A DNA stretch of 64,000 bases. Source: Acidimicrobiaceae bacterium (lineage in GTDB: Bacteria > Actinomycetota > Acidimicrobiia > Acidimicrobiales > UBA8592). The notes beneath the pieces are model-generated. The model did no database searches, had not been told where the DNA came from, and saw nothing but the letters and a program-made list of their open reading frames with translations. The DNA lies in contig JAHECR010000002.1 of NCBI GenBank assembly GCA_024641655.1, positions 1 through 64,000 of the forward strand, given 5' to 3'. Below are positions 16,691-24,967 of the stretch, in pieces. The translations under genes were made by a program, and so were the position numbers. The stretch's first letter is position 1, and each line of letters opens with the position of its first letter.

Positions 16691-18136
16691 CTAAAGGGCG
16701 TGGCGCTGGATCTTGCCACTCGGGGTCCGGGGGAGTTCGGCCACGAACTCGATCAGCTCCGGCACCTTGAACTTGGCAGCCCGACCGGTGACCAGCCGGC
16801 GCAGCTCGTCGGGGTCGACAGGCTCCTCGGCATCGACGGGAACCACGACGGCCTTGACGATCTCGCCCCATCGTCGGTCGGGCACGCCGACGACCGCGAC
16901 CTCACGCACGCCCGGGTGGTCGGCGATGATCATCTCGATCTCACCCGGATAGATGTTCTCGCCACCTCGGATGATGCGGTCACCCACGCGACCATGCAGG
17001 GTCAGGTAACCCTCGGCATCGAGGATCCCCAGATCGCCGGTCCGACGCCAACCGGCGTCGTCGACGACGAAGGCATGGGGGCCCCGCAGCGCGACCTCGC
17101 CGATGCCATCTTCGTCGGGGCTCTCGATCCGCAACACGCAACCGTCGAGCGCCCGGCCGACCGAGGTGAGCAGGTCGGGGCGATCGTGCAACGCGCGGAG
17201 GTGGTCCTCATGGTCGAGGAACGCGATGGGGCTGGCCTCGGTCTGGCCGAAGATTTGCAGGAGCCGGGTCTCGGGCAGCGCGGCGTGCACCCGCCGCAAC
17301 GTGTCGGGGTGGATGGGCATGGCCCCGTACTGCAGGACGCGTGGCCGCACCTCGGCCAGTGCGCCCGCCTCGAGAAGCATGTCCATCATGGTCGGCACCA
17401 GCAGGACGCAGGTGGCGCCGAGCCGTCCGGCCCGGCGCCAGTTGTCGATGCTGAACCAGTCCTGCGGGATGATGCCGACGCCCATGGCCAGCACCGTCAC
17501 GTCCATCGCCACCGAGGCAGTGTGGTAGAAGGGCGAGGCCGAGCAGTACCGATCGCCGGGGCGTAGACCGAGGGCCTGGGCGTAGATGCCCACGCGAGAC
17601 CCGACCTGGCGCTGCCGCTGGAACACCGGCTTGGGACGCCCGGTGGTGCCCGACGTGTGGACGACGACCACGCCGTCGTCGGGACGCGGCCGGGGTTCGA
17701 GGGGGTCGCAGGAGGGCAACGACCCCTCCTCGACCACGACCAGACCGACGCCGGTGCCGGCGACGACTTCCTCACCCAGCTCGGCCCGTTCGGCCGACAC
17801 CAGCAGCACGTGCGCGCCGAGGCCGGCGACAGCATGGCTCAAATCACCCACCGGCAACTTCGTCCCGAGTGGGGCCACTGGACGCGCCGACAGGCCGCCA
17901 CCGACCACGAGCGCGATGGACGTCGCCGTCTCGTCCATGAGCGCAGGGACCGCGGAACCGGCGCGGAATCCGAGCTCGTCGAACAGCGCCGCCGCGCCGG
18001 CGGCCTGTGCGAGCAGCCCTTCGCCGGTGATGATCCCGTCGTCGTCGATGACCGCAGCCATTTCGCTGCCGCGCCAGTGCTCGAGCACGAGGTCGGTCCA
18101 CAGCGGAGAGGGCACGGCGGAGGCCTCTTCGGTCAT
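16691..18136 (-). CDS. Class I adenylate-forming acyl-CoA ligase
   Basis: This 481-residue ANL-superfamily enzyme is somewhat short in its N-terminal domain. It has the phosphate loop HTSGTTGRPKPV near residue 161, IFGQTEASP near 288, the hinge Arg/Asp region RRTGDLGILD near 366, GRVGDRIIRGGENIYPGEIE near 380, and the catalytic Lys in TPSGKIQRHAL at the extreme C-terminus. All catalytic elements are present. The phosphate loop reads PKP rather than PKG, an uncommon ending. It lies 53 bases upstream of the DUF7065-like gene's partner region and 8 bases before the DUF1330 gene. The acid substrate is unknown. Confidence 0.9.
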   Translation of the reverse strand: MTEEASAVPSPLWTDLVLEHWRGSEMAAVIDDDGIITGEGLLAQAAGAAALFDELGFRAGSAVPALMDETATSIALVVGGGLSARPVAPLGTKLPVGDLSHAVAGLGAHVLLVSAERAELGEEVVAGTGVGLVVVEEGSLPSCDPLEPRPRPDDGVVVVHTSGTTGRPKPVFQRQRQVGSRVGIYAQALGLRPGDRYCSASPFYHTASVAMDVTVLAMGVGIIPQDWFSIDNWRRAGRLGATCVLLVPTMMDMLLEAGALAEVRPRVLQYGAMPIHPDTLRRVHAALPETRLLQIFGQTEASPIAFLDHEDHLRALHDRPDLLTSVGRALDGCVLRIESPDEDGIGEVALRGPHAFVVDDAGWRRTGDLGILDAEGYLTLHGRVGDRIIRGGENIYPGEIEMIIADHPGVREVAVVGVPDRRWGEIVKAVVVPVDAEEPVDPDELRRLVTGRAAKFKVPELIEFVAELPRTPSGKIQRHAL

Positions 18137-18144
18137 GGTCGGCG

Positions 18145-18489
18145 CTACCGCATTCCCGGCAGGCGGTTGTCGCTGCCCTCGACGATCAGCAGGTCGACGG
18201 CAGCGGCGCCCGCCTCGCTGCGGACCCGCTTGGCGGCCTGGTAGTCGGGGGAGTGATAGCAGTCGAGTGCCTGCTGATAGCTCTCGAACTCGATCAGCAC
18301 GGGACGTTCGCGCCAGGTGCCCTCCACGCGCTCGGCATCGCCGGCGCGCACCAGGTACACACCGCCGTACTTCTCGACGGCGACCTTGGCGAGCTTCGCG
18401 TAGTCCAGGTAGGGGTCGGGGTCGAGCACATCGACATGTCCGATCCAGTAGCCGTTCGCGACAGCCGTTCCCTCAGCCCCGTCAGCCAC
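18145..18489 (-). CDS. DUF1330 domain protein
   Basis: This 114-residue protein has the ferredoxin-like dimeric alpha/beta fold of DUF1330. GYWIGHVDVLDPDPYLDYA lies near the N-terminus, followed by GGVYLVRAGD and a conserved LIEFESYQQALDCYHSPDYQ segment, where the family keeps a Phe/Tyr-Pro pair. The start is GTG 18489; longer upstream frames have no family match. It is 8 bases ahead of the acyl-CoA ligase and probably co-transcribed. Function is unknown. Confidence 0.85.
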   Translation of the reverse strand: MADGAEGTAVANGYWIGHVDVLDPDPYLDYAKLAKVAVEKYGGVYLVRAGDAERVEGTWRERPVLIEFESYQQALDCYHSPDYQAAKRVRSEAGAAAVDLLIVEGSDNRLPGMR

Positions 18490-18744
18490 TGCGTCCCCCT
18501 CGAGGTCGGGCGGCCACGCGCTCTCGAGCCGCGGGCGCCGAGCGTAACACGGGCTCGGCGCCCCAAGTCCGGGTGCCCGATCGCCCTCCTGCACCGACCA
18601 CTTCAGCCCACCAGGTCGCTGATCACCGTGTATCCACCGAGGAAGAACTCCCAGGGGTTGGGCTCGATGTTGTCTCCCGACGATGTCGAAGCGGCCGCCC
18701 GATGGCAATTGGCACGGCCCGGTCCGCGGCAGCAGGATACGTCG
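18490..18744. other. Divergent intergenic region
   Basis: These 255 bases separate the minus-strand DUF1330 gene from a plus-strand ECH gene. A short minus-strand frame ending at 18603 encodes a hydrophobic peptide (NPWEFFLGGYTVISDLVG) that might be a gene remnant. No convincing promoter hexamers were found. Confidence 0.4.
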
Positions 18745-19524
18745 ATGAGCCACCCCGCATCGAGCGACGTCCTCCTCACCCGGGTCACCGACCATGTCGA
18801 CCTGATCGAGCTGAACCGGCCACCGGCGAACTACATCGACACCGACCTGTTGCGCGATGTGGCCGACCGCATTGACGACTGCGAAGCCGACGCCAGCTGT
18901 CGCGCCATCGTGCTCGCGTCGGTCGGCAAGCACTTCTGCGCCGGGGCGCTCCTCGGAGCCGATCGCACCGACCTCCCCGAGGGCGACACGAACCCGCTCT
19001 ACGAGCAGGTCGAGCGCCTGTTCCGGGGCACGGTCCCGATCATCGCTGCCGTGCAGGGCGCAGCGGTGGGCGCCGGCCTCGGCCTCGCGCTGTCCGCAGA
19101 CTTCCGCATCGCCTCCACCGAAGCCCGCTTCGCAGCGCCGTTCGCGACGCTCGGCTTCCACCACGGTTTCGGCCTCTCGGTGACGCTGCCCCGCGTGGTC
19201 GGCGAACAGGCCGCGCTCGAGCTGCTCTACACCGGTCGGCGGGTGAAGGCCGACGAAGCCCACGCGATGGGGTTGTGCGACGAACTCGTCGAGCCCGACG
19301 CGCTCCGCGCCACGGCCGTCGAGCTCGCCGAGCGCATCGCGGCATCCGCGCCACTGGCGGTTCGCTCGATCCGTTCGACCATGCGTGGCGATCTGGCGGG
19401 GAGGATCAAGGACGCGACCGATCGAGAACACGCCGAGCAGAAGCCGCTCCGCCGGACCGAAGACCATCGCGAGGGCGTGCTCGCCAGCCAGGAACGCCGC
19501 CCCCCGATCTTCCGCGGGCACTAG
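18745..19524 (+). CDS. Enoyl-CoA hydratase/isomerase family protein (atypical active site)
   Basis: This 259-residue crotonase-fold protein has oxyanion strands KHFCAGALLGAD near residue 62 and VQGAAVGAGLGLALSADF near 100. The stretch where hydratases carry Glu (FAAPFATLGFHHGFG) has neither catalytic glutamate, so simple hydration of an enoyl-CoA is doubtful; isomerase, thioesterase or C-C hydrolase chemistry are alternatives. It is divergent from the DUF1330/ligase genes and convergent with the thioesterase-fold gene. Confidence 0.88.
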   Translation: MSHPASSDVLLTRVTDHVDLIELNRPPANYIDTDLLRDVADRIDDCEADASCRAIVLASVGKHFCAGALLGADRTDLPEGDTNPLYEQVERLFRGTVPIIAAVQGAAVGAGLGLALSADFRIASTEARFAAPFATLGFHHGFGLSVTLPRVVGEQAALELLYTGRRVKADEAHAMGLCDELVEPDALRATAVELAERIAASAPLAVRSIRSTMRGDLAGRIKDATDREHAEQKPLRRTEDHREGVLASQERRPPIFRGH

Positions 19525-19564
19525 GTGTATTGACCACGGACCCCAGCCCGAGGCTCGGAACCGG

Positions 19565-20353
19565 CTAAGCCCGCTCGGCGCGTCGCAATGTCGCCGTCTG
19601 CGCAACCGTCGCGAGCAGCGTGGTTCCGTCTTGGGCCCAGAGGCCGGCACGGCAGTGTGCGAAGCCGTCGACGATCTGGTCGACGCGCAGGTCGATCAAC
19701 ACCCACTCGCTCGCGTGCGCGCTGCCCACCCGGATCGCGTTGTCGACGCTGCTGCCGATATAGGGCGCTCCGATGACATGGCGCAGACCCATCGGGGCCA
19801 GGTCGCCGAGGATGGCGAGGTCCCACGGTGTCAGCGCAGCAGTCGGGTCGGCCCGCCCCCGAGCCCACATCGCGAAGCGGCCCGGTTCGCGTTTGTTGGG
19901 CCACACTGCGACGCGCAGCTCGGCGAGATCTCCCAGATCGCCATGGCCGGTCGCGAAGTACCGATGAGGCTCGCAGTCTCCCGGAGGGGGGACTGCGCCG
20001 AGCTCGGCCGGTGTGCGATCGACACTGGCGTCGCGGGTGCCAAGGGCCGCGGTCGCACGCGACAGGAGCGTTCCGTCGACGACCACGTCGCAGGAAGCCT
20101 GCGCGCTCGAGCGCCCCGAGGCTCCGACGAAGACACGCAGGTCGACCGAAGCCCCCGCACTCGGCGCGGCGAGAAACTGACACGACGCCCATCGGACGGG
20201 CTTGTCGGTGACGGCCTCCATGGCCGACATCGCGGCGCCGAGGGTCGCCCCTCCCTGGACGAACCCACTGGGCAGGACGACGAGGTGCGGCGGCCGCCAG
20301 ACGAACGTGTCGGAGGTGGCACCCTCGTGGAGCGACAGGCGGGGAATGGCCAT
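19565..20353 (-). CDS. Acyl-CoA thioesterase family protein (double hot-dog, TesB-like)
   Basis: This 262-residue protein has two hot-dog halves. The N-half has GFVQGGATLGAAMSAMEAV near residue 30, the C-half WDLAILGDLAPMG and SVDNAIRVGS near 175-205. This matches the thioesterase-family proteins that hydrolyse acyl-CoA to free acid and CoA. The last gene of the 22139-19565 minus-strand set, it lies 43 bases after an ECH. It may recover CoA or unload dead-end acyl-CoAs. Confidence 0.83.
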   Translation of the reverse strand: MAIPRLSLHEGATSDTFVWRPPHLVVLPSGFVQGGATLGAAMSAMEAVTDKPVRWASCQFLAAPSAGASVDLRVFVGASGRSSAQASCDVVVDGTLLSRATAALGTRDASVDRTPAELGAVPPPGDCEPHRYFATGHGDLGDLAELRVAVWPNKREPGRFAMWARGRADPTAALTPWDLAILGDLAPMGLRHVIGAPYIGSSVDNAIRVGSAHASEWVLIDLRVDQIVDGFAHCRAGLWAQDGTTLLATVAQTATLRRAERA

Positions 20354-20396
20354 CGTCAGCAGCTCCCGTCGGCAGCGGCAGCGATCGGGGAGGCCC

Positions 20397-21236
20397 TCAC
20401 TGCTCGACGAACCGTGGCGGGGACGGGATCCCTGGCAGGGGGGCCGGTGGGAGCGGAGCGAAAACCGGGCTTCGTCGCTCCACGAACGCTGCGACCCCCT
20501 CCGCGAAGTCGGGATTGTCGCCTGCGTTCAGCGCCACCATGGTGTCGAGCCAGACCTGGTTTGCCTCGCTGTAGCCCCGGCTGAGGTCACCCCACACCTG
20601 CCGCCGCATGGCCGCCATGGAGCGGGGCGAGCTACCCGTCGCCAGCAACCGGGCGTACGCGTAGACCTCCGCGAGCAGGTCGGCCGGTTCGCTGACCCGG
20701 GTGACCAGGCCGATGGCCTTGGCCTCATCGGCGTCGACCGCCCGCGACGACAGCAGGAGATCGAGCGTCCACTCCACCCCGATGAGGCGCGGCAGCAGCC
20801 ACGACAGCCCGTACTCGGCGGGAACGCCAAGCTTCGCGTAGGCCGTCGCGAGCCTGGCGCCGCGAGCCATGAATCGGACATCGCACACGAGCGCCTGCAC
20901 CAACCCGATGCCGGCACAGGCGCCGTTGATCGCGGCGAGCATCGGCTTGGGCACCGTGAGGGCGTGGTGCTGGGATCGCCGGCCGGCGAGCTGGAGTCCC
21001 GTCGAGGTCGCAGCGTCGGACAGTCGGCCGGAATCGAGACCGGGGCAGAACGTCGAGCCGGCTCCGGTGAGGACGATCACACGGACCTCCTCGTCGACTG
21101 CGGCGCGGTCGAGCAGCGCGAAGTACTGCTCCTCCATCGTCGGGTTCCACCCGTTGCGCCGCTCGGGGTTGTCGAGCGTGAGCGTGCAAATACCGTCGTC
21201 GACCTCGTAGCGGACCTGGGGCGCGGCCTCGGACAA
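20397..21236 (-). CDS. Enoyl-CoA hydratase/isomerase family protein
   Basis: This 279-residue crotonase-like protein has the first oxyanion strand STFCPGLDSGRLSD near residue 60 and INGACAGIGLVQALVCD near 103. The second Glu is kept in GVPAEYGLSW while the first is replaced (ATAYAK). A proline-rich tail ends the protein. The start is a TTG at 21236, only 3 bases after the MaoC stop, so translation is probably coupled. The gene order with two MaoC proteins suggests alternative or successive hydration steps. Confidence 0.9.
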   Translation of the reverse strand: MSEAAPQVRYEVDDGICTLTLDNPERRNGWNPTMEEQYFALLDRAAVDEEVRVIVLTGAGSTFCPGLDSGRLSDAATSTGLQLAGRRSQHHALTVPKPMLAAINGACAGIGLVQALVCDVRFMARGARLATAYAKLGVPAEYGLSWLLPRLIGVEWTLDLLLSSRAVDADEAKAIGLVTRVSEPADLLAEVYAYARLLATGSSPRSMAAMRRQVWGDLSRGYSEANQVWLDTMVALNAGDNPDFAEGVAAFVERRSPVFAPLPPAPLPGIPSPPRFVEQ

Positions 21237-21239
21237 GGG

Positions 21240-21656
21240 TCAGCCGAGCAGCACGATGGCCGACCCGGCCAAGACGGCGGCGTCGGTGCCGTTCACCGTG
21301 GTGATCGACACGTCGGCGACCCGTCGACCACGGTCGTCCTCCCGGACGGCGTCGACGGTGGCGGTCGCGACGAGGGTGTCGCCGGGCCAGACCTGGTTCA
21401 CGAACCGTGCCGCGTAGCGCAGCACGCGATCGGCACCGAACCAGTCGGTGAGCACCCGCCCGGCCGCACCCATCGTGAGCATGCCGTGGGCGAACACGCC
21501 GGGGTAGCCGGCGATCTCGGTGGTGTACCGCTCGTCGCTGTGGAGCGGGTTGTAGTCGCCGGACGCGCCGGCGTACATCACGATCTGGGTGCGCGGCAGG
21601 TCCTCGAACAGCACGGCCGTGCGGGTGTCGCCGGCGGCGACGTCGATCGTTGGCAT
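21240..21656 (-). CDS. MaoC-like hot-dog dehydratase
   Basis: This 138-residue hot-dog protein has the R-hydratase motif region YAGASGDYNPLHSDERYTTE near residue 30, with the Asp and His (D-x4-H) used in catalysis, and GVFAHGMLTMGAAG near 53. It lies 3 bases after the stop of the longer MaoC partner. Such long/short pairs form heteromeric 2-enoyl-CoA hydratases in steroid and fatty-acid pathways (ChsH1/ChsH2, HadA/HadB types). The short subunit carries the active site. Confidence 0.9.
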   Translation of the reverse strand: MPTIDVAAGDTRTAVLFEDLPRTQIVMYAGASGDYNPLHSDERYTTEIAGYPGVFAHGMLTMGAAGRVLTDWFGADRVLRYAARFVNQVWPGDTLVATATVDAVREDDRGRRVADVSITTVNGTDAAVLAGSAIVLLG

Positions 21657-21659
21657 GGC

Positions 21660-22139
21660 TCAGCCCTCCTGGTCGACGGGTCGCTCGGTGACGACACCGA
21701 CCATGGTCACGGTCACCACGAGCTCGCCTGCCTGATCGCGATACTCGGTGATGGACTCGTCGAACTTGAGCACCCCGCCGCGCCGTGACTCCTTCTGCCA
21801 GGAGCGACCCTCGCGAGAGGCTCCGGTGAGGACATCGCCGGGGCGGACGGGCCGCTCGTACTCGAAGATCTGCTCCGCGTGCAGTCGTCCGGAACCCCCG
21901 GGGCGGGTGAACCCCGGACCGCCTCCGGAACCGAACCACGCCTCACCCGGACGCGGAATGAGCGGGTTCTCGGGGTCGAACTGCGCCGCCGCCATTGGGA
22001 AGGTGGGCGGCGCGACGATGCCGCCGAGAGCCGTCGCCGCGTCGCTTTCGGGGTCGCGGAACGCCGGGTTCGGATCGCCGATCGCCCTGGCGAACATCAT
22101 GATGTGGGTCGCTTCGACCGGAAATCGTTCTGCGGTCAC
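21660..22139 (-). CDS. MaoC family N-terminal domain protein (FAS1_DH-like partner)
   Basis: This 159-residue protein is the long, usually non-catalytic hot-dog partner of a MaoC hydratase. It contains MMFARAIGDPNPAFRD near residue 14, a GIVAPPTFPMAA stretch near 40, and GRLHAEQIFEYERPVRPGDVL near 85. The start is GTG 22139; upstream codons are low-complexity. It is first in a tightly spaced four-gene set (MaoC, MaoC, ECH, thioesterase). The pair probably hydrates a branched or bulky 2-enoyl-CoA. Confidence 0.88.
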   Translation of the reverse strand: MTAERFPVEATHIMMFARAIGDPNPAFRDPESDAATALGGIVAPPTFPMAAAQFDPENPLIPRPGEAWFGSGGGPGFTRPGGSGRLHAEQIFEYERPVRPGDVLTGASREGRSWQKESRRGGVLKFDESITEYRDQAGELVVTVTMVGVVTERPVDQEG

Positions 22140-22372
22140 CGTGGGTCTCTCCTCTGGTCCGGGCCGTAATCCTTCGTCACACCGAGCCGGCGTGCCCCTC
22201 GAGCGTCGAGCCCTCGGCAAGGTCACCGGCTCCCATGACCCTGCCGCGGCCACGCGACACCTGCGGCACGGAGCCTAGGCGGTCGGCCCGGCGGCCGGAC
22301 AACCTCGGCGAGCGCCGGCCAGGGCGCTAGCGTCCGGGGCAACCGACCACCGACCTGAGCGCAGGACCGACC
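22140..22372. other. Divergent promoter region
   Basis: These 233 bases lie between the minus-strand MaoC operon and the plus-strand CoA-transferase gene. A TAGCGT at 22328-22333 is a possible -10 for the plus strand, with a leader of about 40 bases. No coding sequence was recognised. Confidence 0.35.
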
Positions 22373-23515
22373 ATGCACGTGTGGTACGCCGACGGGCCCG
22401 ATGCACCGCTGTCCGACCCCTTCACCGCGCTCGCGTCCGCCGGCCTGACCGCGGAGCGATGTCGGGTGACGCTGGGATGGATGGTCGAACCCCTCGGCTG
22501 GCTCGACGACCCACGTCTCGAGGTGTCCACCGTGCTGGCCGGGTACGCACTGGCCGGGCCGGTGAACAGGGGCACCGTCACCGCAATCGACGCCAGGCTC
22601 TCGGCGGTGCCCTCACTCATCGCCGAGGCGCGACCCGATGTGGCCGTCGTCTCGGGCGTGCGGCGCGGTGACGCGCTGGCGTTCTCCCGATCGGTCGGCT
22701 GGGGCGACGTGCTCGCTCGATCCGCCGGCGCAGTGGTCGTCGAGGTGGACGAGCACGGTGTCGACCTCGGCGGACCCGAGATCGAGGGCATCATCGTCGC
22801 CACCATCGAACGACCGGCGAGACCGCCAGGCGCGTCATCTGCGACGTCGCGTCGCGCCGACGAGATCGACCGCGCCATCGGCGCGCAGGTTGCCGCCCTG
22901 CTTCCCGACGGGGCAACGCTCCAATTCGGGCCGGGAGGCATCGGCGAAGGCATCGCGGCCTCGCTCGAACGACCGGTGGCCATCTGGTCGGGGCTGGTCA
23001 CCGAAGCCATGGCGGAGCTCGCCGACCGCGGCCTGCTCCTCCGACCGGTCGTCGCAGCATACGCCTGGGGAGGCGAAGCGATCGCGCGTCTGGCCGCCGA
23101 GGCCATGTTGGAGCTCGTCTCCAGCACCCGCACCCACGACATCTCGCTGGTCTCGTCGATCCCGCGATTCGTCGGCTGCAACACGGCCCTGCAGATCGAC
23201 GTCCAGGGCGCCGTCAACGTCTCGCGTGTCGGCGGCCGAACCATCGCCGCCGTCGGCGGGCATGCCGACTACTGCGCCGGCGCCTCCCGGTCGGTCGGCG
23301 GCCTTTCGGTCATCGCGCTGCGGTCGACCACTGCGCGGGGTATCTCTACCGTCGTGCCCCGGGTCGAGGTCGTCTCCACTTCGGGTATCGACGTCGATGT
23401 CGTCGTCACCGAACACGGCGTCGCCGACCTCAGGGGGCTCGGCCAGCGCGACCGCGCGGCACGCATCGCCGCCATCGCGGCCCCGGACCACCGCGCGGGA
23501 CTGCTGTCGTTCTAG
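22373..23515 (+). CDS. Acetyl-CoA hydrolase/transferase family protein
   Basis: This 380-residue protein has the C-terminal acetyl-CoA hydrolase/transferase domain layout: LQFGPGGIGEGIAASL near residue 184, VGCNTALQIDVQGAVNVS near 265, GHADYCAGASRS near 297, and VVTEHGVADLRGLGQRDRA near 343. Catalytic Glu assignments in this family vary, and the usual GxGGxxxF pattern near the N-terminal half is degenerate here. It could move CoA between acids (butyrate or 4-hydroxybutyrate CoA-transferase type) or hydrolyse acyl-CoA. It stands alone between divergent and convergent catabolic genes. Confidence 0.85.
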   Translation: MHVWYADGPDAPLSDPFTALASAGLTAERCRVTLGWMVEPLGWLDDPRLEVSTVLAGYALAGPVNRGTVTAIDARLSAVPSLIAEARPDVAVVSGVRRGDALAFSRSVGWGDVLARSAGAVVVEVDEHGVDLGGPEIEGIIVATIERPARPPGASSATSRRADEIDRAIGAQVAALLPDGATLQFGPGGIGEGIAASLERPVAIWSGLVTEAMAELADRGLLLRPVVAAYAWGGEAIARLAAEAMLELVSSTRTHDISLVSSIPRFVGCNTALQIDVQGAVNVSRVGGRTIAAVGGHADYCAGASRSVGGLSVIALRSTTARGISTVVPRVEVVSTSGIDVDVVVTEHGVADLRGLGQRDRAARIAAIAAPDHRAGLLSF

Positions 23516-23573
23516 TTCCCTGACCGGCAACCATTACCGCGTTGCTGAGGACCCCTCGGCCGGCCATTGCGGG

Positions 23574-24794
23574 TCAGCCGACGAGGGGCTCCCGAGGAAG
23601 GCCGAGGATGCGTTCGCCGAGGATGTTGCGCTGGACCTGTGAGGTACCGGCGTAGATGGTGTCGGCGACGCCGTTGTAGAGCGCTCCGACCCACGAGGCC
23701 GACGTGTTCAGGGCCCCGGGGTCGTCCGCCCGGTACCCCCGCAGCGGTGGTCGCCCCTCGAGCACCATCGCACGAGCCCCGAGGACGTCGACCGCGAGCC
23801 GGGTGACGTCGCGGTGGTACTCCGACCACTGCAGCTTCGAGATCGAGGCTTCGGGGCCCAGCGAACCGCTGGTCAGCTCACCCGTGAGGATGCGATAGCC
23901 GAGAAAGCGGATGGTCTCGACGCGGATGTACGCCTGGGTGATGCGATCGCGGATCACGGGGTCATCGAGGCGGCCCAGCTCCCGTGCCAGCTCGACGAGG
24001 CGATCGAGCTCGGAGCGAAAGAGCACCGGGTTCGTGGCAGCCTCGTCGCCGCGTTCCAGCGCGAGGAGACTGTTCGCCACCGTCCACCCGTCGTTGACCG
24101 CCCCGACGACGTTGTCGACCGCCGTGCGGGCATTGTCGAGGAAGATCGTGTTGAAGTCCGGCGACCCGCCGATCATGCGGATCGGCTGCACCACGATGCC
24201 CTCCTGGCGCATCGGGACGAGAAAGAACGTGAGTCCCCGGTGCTTGGGGGCCGAGGTGTCCGTGCGGGCCAGCACGAACATCCAGTTCGCCTCTCGACCG
24301 CGTGTCTGCCATATCTTCTGGCCGTTCAGCAGCCACTGGTCGCCGTCGCGCACAGCGGTGGTGCGGAGTCCCGCCAGATCCGAGCCTGCGTCGGGTTCGG
24401 AATAGCCCTGGCACCAGAGGTCCTCGCCAGAGAGGATGCGCGGCAGGAATCGTTGCTTTTGCTCCTCGGTCCCCCACTTGAGCAGGACACCACCGACCAT
24501 CTTGATGCTGAAGGTGTCACTCGGTCCCATGGAGGGAACCCCGGCCCGGGCCAGCTCCTCGACGAGGACGACCTGTTCGAGCTTCGTGAGCCCACCACCG
24601 CCGTACTCGGAGGGCCACGAGACCCCCAGGAATCCGTTCGCGCGCAAGGTCGCTCGCCAACGGTCGGTGAAGGCGAACGCCTCGTCACGACTGAGCGCTC
24701 CGATACCGCGCCAGTCTGCGGGCAGCTCGGAGGCAAGGAAGCCACGGACGCGGGCACGGAACGCCTCGGCGTCGCTGGTGTAGCTCGGATCCAT
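23574..24794 (-). CDS. Acyl-CoA dehydrogenase family protein
   Basis: This 406-residue flavoprotein has YSEPDAGSDLAGL near residue 130, GQKIWQTRG near 163, an SKLQWSEYHRD helix near 325 and the terminal YAGTSQVQRNILGERILGLPREP. The usual YEGT glutamate is Ala here, so the catalytic base probably sits elsewhere, as in steroid FadE enzymes. A minus-strand TACAGT 7 bases before ATG 24794 supports this start and a leaderless transcript. Its sequence closely resembles the protein at 28554, suggesting paralogues. It likely oxidises a branched or bulky acyl-CoA, passing electrons to ETF. Confidence 0.92.
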   Translation of the reverse strand: MDPSYTSDAEAFRARVRGFLASELPADWRGIGALSRDEAFAFTDRWRATLRANGFLGVSWPSEYGGGGLTKLEQVVLVEELARAGVPSMGPSDTFSIKMVGGVLLKWGTEEQKQRFLPRILSGEDLWCQGYSEPDAGSDLAGLRTTAVRDGDQWLLNGQKIWQTRGREANWMFVLARTDTSAPKHRGLTFFLVPMRQEGIVVQPIRMIGGSPDFNTIFLDNARTAVDNVVGAVNDGWTVANSLLALERGDEAATNPVLFRSELDRLVELARELGRLDDPVIRDRITQAYIRVETIRFLGYRILTGELTSGSLGPEASISKLQWSEYHRDVTRLAVDVLGARAMVLEGRPPLRGYRADDPGALNTSASWVGALYNGVADTIYAGTSQVQRNILGERILGLPREPLVG

Positions 24795-24801
24795 CGGCTC
24801 G

Positions 24802-24807
24802 ACTGTA
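24802..24807 (-). promoter_or_regulatory. -10 element for a leaderless transcript (acyl-CoA dehydrogenase)
   Basis: TACAGT on the minus strand lies 7 bases before the ATG at 24794. The longer in-frame start at 24845 would overlap it. Confidence 0.55.
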
Positions 24808-24967
24808 CTCAGGGCGAGCGGGCGCGGCCCCTGGACGACGACCAACAGGTCCCGCGCCGGCCACGGGCTATTTGACTGCTGCCGGCGGCGGTGCGACCGT
24901 TGGCTGACCTGCAGGGACGGTCCGATCCGACCGGTCGCCTCCTCGAAACGCCAAAGGCCACGACCAG

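Noticed and set aside
18603-18788. Minus-strand frame ending NPWEFFLGGYTVISDLVG, possible gene remnant
   Set aside because: Too short and overlaps the start of the plus-strand ECH gene; the family could not be named with confidence.
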